Part shown: positions 12,744 through 25,821 of the stretch, piece after piece
Position numbering within the stretch: the first letter of the stretch is position 1
How the letters are laid out: the number at the start of each line of letters is the position of its first letter
Source of the DNA: Parietaria judaica
Taxonomy: Eukaryota > Streptophyta > Magnoliopsida > Rosales > Urticaceae
Assembly (NCBI GenBank): GCA_954871525.1
Contig: OX940862.1
Location: forward strand, 45,563,732 to 45,627,731
Direction of reading: 5' to 3'
Length of the DNA stretch: 64,000 nt
Position numbers and translations under genes: made by a program
Notes under the pieces: model-generated
Told to the model about the DNA's origin: nothing
Seen by the model: only the letters and a program-made list of their open reading frames with translations
Databases searched by the model: none

Positions 12744-13573
12744 TAAGAATCAAGAACCCAACGCAAGAAGAAAGTAATATCTAATTCTACACTACGTGAT
12801 TCAATAATTTAATATTTAAAATTCAATTCTTATTTTCGCCATTAATTGAGCCGAGAAATAAAAAAAATTCCTGTCAAGTTGTGCTTAAGTCGATTAACTT
12901 TTGACTGCTCTGCAATAAGTCTTCACACCGTTCTTAAGTAAACTAAAATTGACACTCAACATCGACAAACGAAAACTAAAGTCAGCTTTGAGTATAGATA
13001 ACGACATCGTAAGTCTAAATAAATAAAGTGGAAGAATCAAAGGGTGGCACGTGTCGCAGAGCCCCAGGGCATGTGGGTTTGAGTTCTCCATGTGACACTC
13101 GTCATCGCTCAGACAGGTGTCCCTAACTACTTTACTCATTCACCATTAATATATGTTTGTCGTTATTATTCCATTACAACTTACTTCACGGATCATATAC
13201 ATTTTGTTGTGTTGCACTTAATTTATTAGTATAACTCCACGTACTTTCAAAATATTTATAATTTGTTAAAAATATTGCTCGTTTTACCTCTTAATATTAG
13301 TCGGGCGATATTACGTCGAGAAATGCAAGAGTGATACGAACGAAGTTTTTTCCGGAATTGAGAGAATCTTCTCGGAGTTGAGAGACTGTCTCAAATTGTT
13401 ATGCTCGATTCTCCCCCTCTCTTCCAGTGAAGAGACGTGGTATTTATAGATATGGAAACATAATAAAGGGGGAAAATGGGTGTTGCACGTTTCGGTTTGC
13501 ATGAGGCATGTTAATGATTATAAGCTTAGATGAGGCATGTTGCCCTCTCCCCCTCGTTTTACTTTTACCTGTT

Positions 13574-13609
<36 letters not shown>

Positions 13610-13664
13610 AATTTGAGATGAGGCTGATATTTGTACCAAAGTCGTGTGGTGTCATTTCCCATTC

Positions 13665-13711
<47 letters not shown>

Positions 13712-14046
13712 ATAAATTGTGTGATAAAAATACCCATTGATGTGCAATTGCAGTTCCCACGTATGCATTTCAACATGTATACATATATATTATTATATAT
13801 ATATATATTATTTTGGGCCGTATTTCTCGTTGGGCCATTATTTTTTGAGACCGCAAAAATACCCGTAACATTTATTTTATGCGACAAAAAAATAAAAATT
13901 AAAATCAAATAATTAATGAGTAGTTTTACCACAACGATAATTAACAATGAAGAGTAATCATATTCATACGTTACAATATTATTATTCCATGTGAAATTCT
14001 CGTTAATCTAATTCAAAGTACACCCATACTTAATCTTATAAATTTC
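12744..14046. other. Intergenic DNA downstream of the K+ transporter
   Basis: AT-rich, no convincing gene. It holds TA microsatellites (listed separately) and one G-box-like ACGTGTC at about 13047. Part of 13310-13560 has LTR-like texture (a TATTTATAG word and pyrimidine-rich runs), but no partner repeat was found. Confidence 0.45.
13576..13810. repeat. Three TA microsatellites
   Basis: Nearly pure (TA)n runs at 13576-13604, 13668-13706 and about 13781-13810. Short frames rich in Tyr-Ile here are translations of the repeat and not genes. Confidence 0.95.
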
Positions 14047-17000
14047 CTATAGCTCGTAAGTCATGCTCAATTTAAGCGCGCGCTTTTGAGGAATAATATC
14101 CAACACTTTATTTGTATCCCTCAAATTCTTGTTCATGAAATCATAAGCGTAATTGATTAACAATCTCTTCCCTATCCCGGCTCCCACACCCGCTACCACG
14201 TCGCCATCGCAGACAAAGTGCGCGACTCCACCTAGCTGTGCACAGTCAACAGCCTCGATCTCCGTCTCGTCATGATTTGGCTCTTGATCATCGTGACGAT
14301 CGTGGACAACATTTTTGCATAAATGGTCGTCCCTCACGAATTTCTTTAGACTTTCGACCACGAGAATCTCAAACTTCTCCTGCATGTCGTCGTACCTGTT
14401 GGAAAATAAATTAGAGAAGATTATTCAACTTGGTGTTGTTTGAAAATTTCCTAGGTGCAAGGCGGATAAACTCGCTAGTACTATTAGGGAAAACTTGATT
14501 TAATAGACTCCAAAACATAATTAATTTCTTAAAATAGACTTAAAGTTTTCATAATTATTAAAATAAGTTTTTTAAAATACAAAATCAAATTTACCCCTAC
14601 TCGTAACACATCATTTTAATTTCAGAATATTAGTGTCAAAATTTCAGGAAATTAATTTCTATATTTAGGACAATAAGTGTCCAAATTTCAGGACATTAAT
14701 TGTCCAAAGGACATGACTTTAACGTCTAAATTTCAAGGCTTAAATTGTCTTAGTTAAGTGTCCAAATTTACTCGGTAAATTTGAAAATAAGAAATTAAAA
14801 TCTTCTTTAAATAATTATGAAAATTTAGAGTTTATTTAGTGAATTAATGGTGTTTTGGTGTTACAGAGTCGAGTTTCTCTATTACGATTCCATGTGAAGT
14901 TTTGTATTAAATAATTTTACGACTAATTAGATTATTCTAGAGCAATAACCATAACGTTCTATGTACATAAGAATTAAACTTCCAAAAATGATCAATGCTT
15001 CTTAAATCAAGTTTATATTTTCAAGTACAATACCCTAATCGCGCCAAGCAGAGGAAGAACCGCAAAGCCTTAGGCTCTACTCTTTGGAACGAGAAGCGCT
15101 CTTTTGGGGAAACCGAACATACGGGCAACCAATGAACGGAGACGAAAACGATGACCGAGTGCAATGCAGGCACGTTCGCCGTGTAGTGCTTGAATATTGG
15201 CGGAATGGCGTGAGCAAGCTCGGAGTGGAAGATTGCCAAGCCAGAAAAACGGCTAAATTCTGAAGCGATTTCCTCAACATCTGTGGGAGAAACTCTGTGG
15301 TGTCGTTCATAGTCCAGTTTGCGCCGGTAGACGTCATTCCAAACGAACATCATCACCGTCAGAAAGACGGCAAATGCCAGCGGGAGATAGCCTCCTTGAT
15401 CGAACTTGTAGAGGACTGAGCTGAGATAAAGGAGCTCTACAAAGCTAATGACTATAACATAGGCCATGATTAAGAGAATGTTGGTCTTCCATATCATCAC
15501 CATGATTAGCACTAACAATGAAGATGTTAGGGTCATCACAAACACCACAGCAATACCTATACCAACATTAAAACAAGATATATGATATATGTATAGGCAG
15601 GGAAGAAATCAAAACCGGCCTGTTACGGAATCCGTAACCACAAAAAAAGAATAAAACCGTTTTCAGCATGTTTTAAAAGTAAGGGTTAAATCTGTTTTGG
15701 TTTGAAACCAGATGGGGATTCCAGTTTGAGGTTGAAAAGACCGGAATCCGAAAATCTGAAATACGATTTCTAGTTTATTCCAAGTTTAAAACCATGATCC
15801 GGATTTTAAATCCAGATGTTGGTTTCCAATCCGGACTTCGTAGCAACAAATTTCTGATTTTCTTGTTTTGAAAGAAAAACGCAATATTCTTTTTTTCAAA
15901 ATCGGGATTCAGGAAGAAAAAGAAGACCCGTGCAAGCTACCGTATGCGTTGCCTATCTTGGTGGTGGTTCGGAAAGCCAAAGTTAAGGAGACGCAGGCAA
16001 TCATAAGAAGGTAATTGGCAAGGGGAACGTAGACTTGGCCTTGGTATTGTTTGGAAGTGTGCACGATCTTGACGGTAGGGAAACACCCAAGCCTTTGTGA
16101 TTGCTGGATTATAGAGAAGCTTGCTGAAATCATGGCCTGGCTCGCTATGATCGACGCCAATACCGCAACCACAAACGTTGGCCAATATATTATCCCTAAA
16201 AGTAAATCCATGCTTAATAAGTTCTAGTGAATATATGCTCATTTTGTGATTATAGTTTGTGTAGCGATTCTAGTAATGACGGTTTTCTTCCTTCATAAGT
16301 GAATGGTACATCAATACATTTTAGTCGGCGTCGGGAACGAGGGGCTTAACCTGGAATGGACTTGTAGAACGTATCATGCACTAAGTCGGAGTGCTCGCGA
16401 AGAAAAGCGGCTTGTCCGAAGTATGCAAGTACGAGAGCAGGGTAAGTTACAGCACACATGCTTATTTGGATTGACTTAACAGTGAAATGACCAACATCAG
16501 CAAATAGAGCTTCAGTTCCTTCAAGAGTTTGAGTGTAATATCAAGATCATTACAAGTAAAATATGTATATAGAAGGAAGCAGGAGAGAAAACTTCGCACT
16601 CCTAGCCCGATTTTTCCGTAAAATTCGGCTTTTTAAAAAATATATGGGAATAGGGACAGAGCCAAAGCAAAGAAAGCCCAACCCTTGTGTGGTACCTCTC
16701 TGTTTCTGTTCAATTTATTTATTTAATTAATTTATTATAATTTCCGCATTTGGAGCTTTATTTATGCCGTTTGGACTATTTTTATTAATTGATTTGTATT
16801 GGTGTAAAAAGAAAATTTTAACCTTAAATTCACTAATAATAAAAATATTTAAGACTGTAATATAACATAAGAAAGAGAAAAAAGGGCTGACCCGGCTTTC
16901 GTTCTTCTCGCTCGGGTCCTGGTTTCTGATTTAAAACAAAAATTGGTATTTTTGACAACCATGATCGAATTGGGGCCCTATTTCAAAAAGGCTAAGAAAC

Positions 17001-18619
17001 CCGAACCTTTCCATTCCGGGCCCGATTTCGGCTCCACATATATAGATGCACAAAACAAAAGTGGATAGATGTGGAACCTGTAATGGCTAGTACAACTCCA
17101 CCAAGAGAGATCCAAGCATCCTTTTTGTTCCTCATGAAATAATGCAAAATGTAGTTTGGATTCATTGCTTTTATGACCGTTGGATCGAACTTGATGAAAT
17201 TATGGAGTCCAATGCCAGCGAGGAGAAGAAACCACACACAAATAATAGGTGCAAAAGAGTATCCAACTTTGTCGATTCCAAATCTTTGTACCATAAATAG
17301 CACAACCAATATCGCCACTGAAATCCAAACAATTGCATCTGTACACAAAATTCTTAAATTATGTAAGTAAACTAAATTAAAACCATTTTTTTTCTTTCAC
17401 TTTGCACGACGGTTATGAGAATTATCCGTACAGAGTGCGTCGTGTAAGCAACTAATTGAAGTAGTGACCATACCTTCAGTCATAAACGGATTAACTTCCT
17501 TGATTCCGCCAAGAGCCGAAAGAACTGTGCATCAAATTTGAAGCAAAATACTTCACATAATAAAAATATACTAAGTAAATTATAGGCTTACTTTTAGCAA
17601 CTAAACTTTTTGAAAACCGAAAAAACAGCTCCTAAATCTTCTTTTCGATACTATAGCATGCAAAATCGACTTATTTTCTTCGTGTATTACGATAATTAGA
17701 GAAGCTATAGGACGAAACAAACCCGAGATACAAGGCGTGAGAACACCGTCGCCGATCACCATGGCAGTGCCGAGCATGGTGGCAAGTAAAAGGAAGTACT
17801 TGGCGAACATGCTCTTCTCTATCTTAGACTGAATCTTTGAGGTTGAATCTTCTCTTTGGCTCTTTGAATGTGAAGCATCATCATCATCGTTTGAGGTTAA
17901 TCCAACCTTTGCATGTTGGCAAATAAGCGAATATAATGCAAATGTTCCTCCTTGAAAATATCCATATATCATTGAAAATGTCAATTAAAAATGTAACCTA
18001 ATGTCTACAAATAGCATATATATTCACACATAATATTAAATGTAAGCTCTATATGAGAAGAAAAAGAAAAAAGAAGCGTAGAACAAATGAATTTCACTTA
18101 CCTTCTCCGTTATGGTTGGCCCGTAACACGATGAAGACATACTTAACCAAAGGTACGAGAGTGAGAGTGTAAAATATCATAGAAAGGACCCCCAAAATAT
18201 CGTCCTTATGCTTCACTTCGCCGGAGAACGTGCTCGCGAACACGTAGAGTGGCGACGTGCCTATGTCACCGTAAACAACTCCGATGCTCTGAAAAGCTAG
18301 CCGCAAAATCACTGACCACTCTGTCGAGTTCTACATATATGTACACACGAAAAAAGTAAAGTAGTTAATAGTCAATTTATCTCTCGAGTACTTGAGTATT
18401 TGTGCCTGAAATATTGTTTTTTTGTAGTAGTGCTACATATATATGTGTGTGTATATATATATATATATTATATGTATATGCCTTGGAGCCATGAAGAGAG
18501 TGAACAGTGCTGATGGGGAGAGATTCAACGTCCGATGAATACTTGTTGAGATGGTACTGCTCTGTCGAATCTTGGTTGCGATCTTCGGTCGAGCTTTTGG
18601 CTGTTCCACTATTATACAT
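14047..18619 (-). CDS. HAK5: HAK/KUP/KT potassium transporter, HAK5-like
   Basis: A membrane K+ transporter of the KUP/HAK/KT family; the cluster I (HAK5-like) assignment comes from remembered family features. Exons on the minus strand: 18330-18102, 17950-17723, 17524-17474, 17338-17078, 16518-16351, 16195-15941, 15556-15034 and 14395-14047. All junctions are GT..AG and in phase, mostly phase 1. These exons total 2,064 nt including TAG at 14049-14047, that is 687 codons. Signatures are [70 protein letters not shown] and the C-terminal MTYEL. About 12 hydrophobic segments are evident. The exon 1 start is uncertain: an ATG at 18619 ([15 protein letters not shown]) would give an N-terminus of normal length, but I could not fix its donor site. 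No internal stop was found, so the gene is probably functional in K+ uptake. Confidence 0.92.
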
Positions 18620-18679
18620 ATTGTTTTGTGATCTTACGACTAGAACCGATCGAGTAAAATAAAAAATGATAGCTCTCAT

Positions 18680-20549
18680 GCAAAAGTAAACCCACGTTGA
18701 CGAGTATATATAGGTATAGAGAAGTTGAAATAGTCGTTACAAAAGTAATAAAGTAGGTCAAAGAAGGATCAATTGTATTGTTGAAGTGCAATTTCGCTGT
18801 TTAATTATTTACAAACGATAAAATCAAATAAGAGCATAGAAGGCTTGGTCAATGCCCGAATTATCTGGCCCGATTCGAAAGCCAACGAAAAAGGCAAGGA
18901 ACATTGTACTAACTTAAGCAGTTTAAGGAATTGATTAACATGAGCAATCAAATTTTCCTAACAACTGAACTAATAAGCAAATCCGCACAATTAATCAAAT
19001 TCATTAGCGACCTTTGAGCCGTTAAAGATCGGAATTTAAGGCAATAATTCAACTCGAGGCTACAAATATATTATCAAGACACCAAGAGAGGGGTCCGAAT
19101 ATATATTTGTGAACTCTAGCTTGCGAGATTGTATCTTTTGTTTACAAATTTAGTAATTTCACATGCATTCAAGCACTCAATACAAAACAGATTAGGTATG
19201 GGATGCAATAAAGGTGAACCTCTTAAAGAAACTCTTAATTTCATCATCGCTTCTTTTATTTCTACATATTTTTTTTCGTCGACTAGCTCTCCAAGTTTGT
19301 TTTAATGAGAAGGCTCGAACTCTCATTTTTATAAATTAAAAAGTGGATTAACTATGTGTCACTCTGCTGGAGAGGCGAAAATTCACCCTCAACATCTATG
19401 TTTAATATTCTAGTCAACTTATCTTTCATAATATAATTTATTTAGATTGGATAAAAAAATTGAGTTCTAGACATGCGTACTTGTTTGTTTTAAGTTCTTT
19501 TCTACAATTTGTTGATCCTAATGGTTTCATAATTATCCTAGTTTTCCTTCGCCATAAGTGAAAAATTATATTGATAAATCCGGGATGAAATCATGAAATG
19601 CGTGACATTTGAATCTTAATCGAGATACACAGCCAAAGTATCACGAAACTAGTTGACTTCATGAACTTATAAAGTGAAAGTGAAGGTCGTTCATTATTTT
19701 AGCTAAAATAAGGATGCACAAAAATTATGTTAATTTTGGATAATATTATGTAACCTTATATAATATCAAGGTTTTAAATACAAATACTGACGAGTATACC
19801 ACGACCTCCATTTTACTGGTATGCTGACGAGTAACTTGTTAATTGATGGGTTTTTCGAAACAACTTATCGATGAATATTTTAAAGTTTAATATTTATTCT
19901 ATATTTATAGATATTTTTTTAATATATAAAATAAGAGTTATACTTGTGATTTATATAGATATATGGTTGCATTTATTTTTTTTGTTGTGAAAATTAAAGA
20001 TATTAACTTATTATTGAAGAATGAGAGAGATTGTAGAAACTCCTACACTGATTAAATATTTAGACTTTGGTTGTTGGGAGATTATAAGTGTAGGATGAAA
20101 AGTCCTACGTGGTATAAGGATCCAGCGATGACTTGAGCTCAACAAGTGGGTGAGTATAAGCTATGTCACTTCGAAGTGAGGTCAGGTAGCGAGACTATAC
20201 TACCATCTTGTAAATCTTGGGCGCATGGCCGCATGGGGTATCAGTGGGTTTTCGAACCGCAAGTCGCAAATCATAGGAAAACCGTGGATATGAGAAGGCG
20301 TGCTGCGGTTTTTAAAACCATGCATAATATCATGTCTTGATCACTTTCAAAACCAACAAATTTGGCAGTTGAAATAAATCTTACCAAACAAATCACACGA
20401 CCTAACGAAGAATCGTCTATATAACCATAGTATAAACTATAACAAGAAACCGACAGTAACATGTTATAATTAGCACAACGTGTGATTTTCGCTAAACTAT
20501 TAGTTTTGGTACATATCATCTACAAAGTTGTTAGAAACCCTTTTCAGCC

Positions 20550-20586
<37 letters not shown>

Positions 20587-21571
20587 TATTTGTTTTGTGC
20601 AAGTAAGTGTTATGTGAACGTGCATGACAACGTTGGAGCTCCAAAACAAGTGTGAAGGTTTCTATGCTTTTCTCCTATTGAGTATTTGCAGCAAAATTGA
20701 AGAAGAAAGAAAGTTGGAATATGTCATAGATATATATTAGGAAAGTATTTAAAACAAGTGTAAAATTATTTTGAACTCATTACTAGAAGAATTTCTTTTG
20801 TAAGGCCCGTAAGATAGTCAAACTTTATCTTTTAATTATGTACTGGGATTACAAAAAGTTAATACCTTGCAAATAATTATTATATGACCATATAAAGAGA
20901 TGAACAAATCGGTGACTTCAAACCAAAAAAACAACTCAAAATTGTGTATATTTTTCACATTGTCAGCTCAAAGAGTTATAACTCTATATCAAATTACTCC
21001 GGATTTTGCCCGTTAATATACGTACTCAGTTTTTTTTTTTTTTTTATCAAGTTGTCCATTTTACTTATTGATATTTTGCCCACAAACATTTTGTCTTGAT
21101 TTTTCAGTTTAGATAAATATACTTATCAAATAATTCAATATGTGTATCGAAATGATTTTTTTTGCATAATTAACTATACTAATTATTTCCTTAAATATAA
21201 CTAAAAATCAATGTTTGTAATAAACAAGAGCAATGTTTATAGCATTTACATTCTAATATAGTATATAAAATCCGCTTACTACATACGATCTAACGATGTG
21301 AGCCAAGGCCAGCCGGGCCTACCAGAGTAGGTGTGATTAGACGACTCTTCAAAAGCCCACCCCACCTCACCCCGCGGGGTTATGGACCGATTCGGTCCAC
21401 TACTTAGGATAAGAAACTTTATTGACCACATCCCATTATTCGTAATGATTTTTTATATTACAAATTTGTAGAAATAAAACCAAATGACGATCCTGAGATA
21501 GTGTGTTTTTCATTGGTTCTATAGGCTTCTTTGAGCTGCGAGTAGCAGTGAGGAACCTGAAGTTTCAGATT
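18680..21571. other. Intergenic DNA upstream of the K+ transporter
   Basis: Contains the presumed promoter side of the transporter (18.7-19.3 kb), a poorly defined repeat-like patch at about 20020-20340, and a TA microsatellite at 20553-20584. No gene or RNA is recognisable. Confidence 0.5.
20553..20584. repeat. TA microsatellite
   Basis: About 16 consecutive TA units. Confidence 0.95.
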
Positions 21572-22301
21572 TGTTAGTTGGATTCTTATTGGCTATTTTA
21601 TGAGCTAAAATTGAAATGTAGTTCACGTGGACTGCAAGTAATATGGGTTTTTATCTTATCTGATATGTTCATGGAAGTCCGGTCATTAATTGCTTGGAGT
21701 TATTGCTTTCATATTTGGGATCTGCATTAATTATACTAATTGGGCTCATTTCCCAATGTTGTTTAATGATCCAATTAAGAAAGGCTTAGGATTACTATAA
21801 TAGTAGTGTGTGCTTCATCAACAAAGTAACCCTCAAAGAGTAACTGTTACATCATCATCATCTAGGTTATCTGCAATTCACAGAAGTGGTGTTCATCATT
21901 ACCATCAAAATCCTCGAAGAGGTGTCGACGGCGTTCGTTGGAACCATTGAAGGCTACAACCGGAAAGTTGAATTCTGCAAGCGCAGCTTGCTATGCCCGG
22001 CGTACTCAGGAGAGGTGGTGTTCTGCAGTGGACCCCACAGTCGGAGCATTATCATCGGATTCAAGATCGGACTGTAATCAGTCTTAGTTTCAGGGGGAGT
22101 TCCTGAACTTTAGCTATTTTACATTTTTGTTACAAAATAATCTTGTGATCCTATTTATGATGATTAATCTGGGCAAGTTCCCCGCAGAGTAGATGGGTAT
22201 CGAACTGCGTAACCAAAATATCGTGTGCTCATTATATATACAACTTACTCGTTAAGTAGTTATAGCTTACTCTACGCAAACTAGGGAAAGCTACTCTTTC
22301 A
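21572..22301 (+). repeat. 5' LTR of the nested copia element
   Basis: Starts TGTTAGTTGG and ends CTCTTTCA. The first half matches 27632-27996 and the second half 37415-37774. The 63-codon frame at 21886-22077 lies inside the LTR and is not a gene. Confidence 0.88.
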
Positions 22302-23080
22302 ATTAGTATCAGAGCTAGGTCACTGAATTTATTTACTCTGGTTTTCAAGGTCAGCGATTTATCTGGTCAGTTTTCTCGGTCAAGATTAATTCACGCGATT
22401 TCGTGTCTCTGATGAGGCCGCTTATTCCTGATGGCACAAATTATTCTTATTGGAAGGCCCAGATGATGATCTCTATTAAGTATATTGATGTAAAGCTTGG
22501 TCATTTATTATGAATGGGTGGTCTCCTCCCTTGTTTCAGAATGACGAGCTTGAATGGGTCGCTAAAGCTCTAGAGAAATGGACTCCCTAAGAGGAAAGCG
22601 CTTCTCTAGCCAATTCTCGAGATCTTCACGCGATTGTCACATCAGTTGATGAAAGCCAGTTCAAGTTCACCCCTGAAACTCAGACAAGAAAGCTTGAGAT
22701 GCTCTCAAAAATTTGCATCAAAGTACGTACCTCTGTTGTTCGTACTTCCATATTGTAAATGCTTGCTTCTAGATTTGAAGAGTTGAAGATGAATGATGAA
22801 GAAACCATCTCGGATTTGAATGAAAAGCTTCGAGAAATTTCAAATCAAGCTTATCAACTTTGAAAAGTTTATTCTGAAGCCAAGCTGGTGCGCAAGACTC
22901 TCAGATCTCTTCAAGACAGATTTTTAGCAAAAGTTGACTCTATCGAAGAATCCAAGGATGTGGTCAAGATGAATTTGAATGAGCTTATGGGTTCTTTGCA
23001 AACCTATAAATGAATATGACTCAAGCCAATAGAAAGAAAGGTGTTGCGCTCAATACCACCACAGAGCACTCACTAGATCA

Positions 23081-25821
23081 TGTTGGACATATGTGTCCTT
23101 AAACAAGATATTTATCCATTTGTAAAAGATTATGACAAGTCGTTGAATAAAGATGATACTTATTATGTTAATCTTATTATAGTTTATGGTAGAGTAAAAT
23201 AGAATGTTTGATTCCTTAGTTCATAAAGGATGAAATTATGCTATTATTATCACAACAGAGTCAATGTGAGGAAGAATTAATAATCATAATAAATGAACTT
23301 AAAATGTCCGTGACCTAATTAAGTGGGTGGGAGCCCATTAATCGTGTAAGGTTATTAATGTGACTAAGTGACAATCCTATTCTGGATTATGTGTGTGTCA
23401 CACTCACTAGAAGTGCATTAAGTATTAAGCGTCTTCATGTTGGACTGGACCTGACTTAAACTCTAGAAGTTATCAGATAAGACCATCACTGATAACTTGA
23501 AGTTGAGTCACAAAATGATGATCAAATGGATATTAGTTCTAAGTCCTAAGTGATCCTGAGTCCGAGCTACTAGCTTGATTGTTCTTTGATTTAACCGTTA
23601 AAGAACACAAGATATTACCGTTGTTCCCAACACCAGTAGTAAGGATAGTTTGATCATAGACATGGGCATCACACAACTCTCTTCAGAGTCATGATGATTC
23701 CCTTGGTTGTCAGTGGTGAGAAGTGAGAGGTACCCGTGCGAAACTTATGAATCGAAACCATAAGTGGGTTGCTCATAATATTACTGACTGAGTCAAGGAA
23801 GAAAATGTAATGAGGGGCATTACGGTAAAAACCGCCTGTTCATGTGTGACTCATCAAGTGAAAGGACAATAACCCGAATTTGATTGTATCAATGGACAGC
23901 CTGCTGTTATAAGGGAAGAATATATACCGTATCACTAAAGAGTGCAGCCTCGGGTCTATAGTGGAATCACTTCGAGGTTTGACGAACAACTAGCAGTTCG
24001 TTTAAGCTTAAGTGATACGGGTGCATGGTCCCCAGGATAGCTCCGTAACGAATGATACGTACGTGATTAAAATACATTATGGATAATGTTTAATCATTTG
24101 GCTTGACTTATAAAACTGACAAGTCTGTGTCAGACGTCAGATAGTTTTATCGTCAGCAGGGCAAAAGTACCATATTTTGGTACACGGAATTAACAGATGA
24201 AAAGAAATTTATAATTTCGATTTTATATCAGCACTATGTTGTTGTAAATTAAATTCTAAGCAACTTTGCTTTTTGAACCAAGTTAGTCTGACTTACTTAC
24301 GGTTTGTGATTTATGGATTTTCTAAGTTTATGACTCGGTTCGATAAACTATGAAATTAAATCACATGTCACGAATTTAAATGATGGTTTGGCACCATGAA
24401 ATTTAATGTGTGATATTGAGATCAGATTTTATTGATATAATTTAATTATTTGAATTTAATTATTAATATATAACTTATAATTAATTAATAATTAAAAGAT
24501 TTATATTAATAAATAAAAATATATATTTATATATGTGTAAATTCGAATTAGGGTTTGGGTAAATTGAAACCCTAGCTAGTTCGAATAGTGAGAATTGGAT
24601 ATTCCATATTTGCGGCATAAGTACCTAATGTTTTGGTATTTTAGCGAAAACCCTAAAATCAATTTAATCCATTGGATCGGTTATGATTTAATATCAACCG
24701 TTGGATTGAGATAATTGATTTGAACCCTAAGTGTAATTCGAAATTGAAAGCTTGGTGACCAAGTTTAGGTATTTCGAATTTGCCTAATTAATTATATCCG
24801 TTGGATCGGTTTTGAGATTTAATCTTTACCGTCGGATTAGAAATTAATTAATATTATATATATACAATATATAATTCGAATAAATATGGGGACAAGAGTT
24901 CGAATTAGGGTTTTGTAAGACCCTACGGTATTTGACTTTATCCCTAATTGATTTGATTCATTGGATTGGTTTAAGATTTATTTTTAACCATTGGATCTAG
25001 ATAATCATTAACAAATTCGAATTTTAATATGTATATATATATAGAATTCGAATTTAAGTAATATGATGATATGATTAAATATTTTGATCTTATCATGTAT
25101 TATTATTTAATTAAATCCCTGATTAATTATATCTATTGGATTTATATGAGATTGAATCTGGACCATGGATTGAAATAATTAATTAAAATTAATTAATGAA
25201 ATTCGAATAATGGGAGGGAAAATCTCCAAATCAGTTACAGCTTAAGCCTATAAATAGGAGGCTCATTCTACACATTTTTACACTTTCCCCAGAGCAAAGA
25301 CTCAAGCTCTCCCTCTCTCTCGCTTGGGTCTGCGAGTTTTCTACTTCTGATCTCTCTTCTGGTTCGGCTTAGGAGATATTTTTCTGGTAGCTTTAAAAGA
25401 ACCGTCAGTTAAATTTTGCGACGGAGTCCTGCCGGCGAAGCCTACGCTTTGGTACGAGGAGTCCAGGAGAATATCCCAGAAGATCACGGGAGTTTCCCTC
25501 AGCACCGGCGGAGCCCTGCCCCAAGTTCAGAACGCGCAGCCGGAATCGTCTTTGAGGTACGGCCTTATGCATTGCGTCAATAAATGCAACCATTTACTGC
25601 TTTCTATTTATTTCCTATTCGACTAGATTATTAATAATGATTATGAAATATTAAATTCGAAATATTTATCGGGTCTTCACAAAATTCTCCTTACCCGATA
25701 TCCCTGTCGTCGGTACGGTAACAAGTTTTCCCCTTTAAAATAATTTTTTAAATTTTACCGGGATGCCTCGGAGGCTATTATCGTGGTTACGAAGTCGGAA
25801 CTGGAACCCTGATTACCAACA
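23081..25821 (+). repeat. Solo LTR (copy A) of the long-LTR copia family
   Basis: 2,741 bp, starting TGTTGGACATATGTGTCC and ending ACCAACA. It is the same family as the copies at 50570-50927, 51643-59206, 60492-63202 and 63203-63578. It splits the host gag at a point where gag sequence resumes immediately afterwards. Flanking GATCA and TATCC share three of five bases, so the target duplication is decayed or uncertain. The interior holds four copies of a TTGGAT-containing repeat (see findings), a TATA box and a pyrimidine-rich leader. Confidence 0.88.
25249..25256 (+). promoter_or_regulatory. TATA box of LTR copy A
   Basis: TATAAATA followed by AGGAGGCTCATTCTACAC. The same arrangement appears in copies B (58501-58508) and C (62737-62744), which supports a shared LTR core promoter. 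Confidence 0.75.

Noticed and set aside
20020..20340. Possible LTR or SINE remnant
   Set aside because: Some LTR-like words but no partner copy, tail, box or target duplication could be found.
21886..22077. 63-codon frame starting MVFIITIK
   Set aside because: It lies wholly inside the copia 5' LTR, and its counterpart in the 3' LTR is disrupted.
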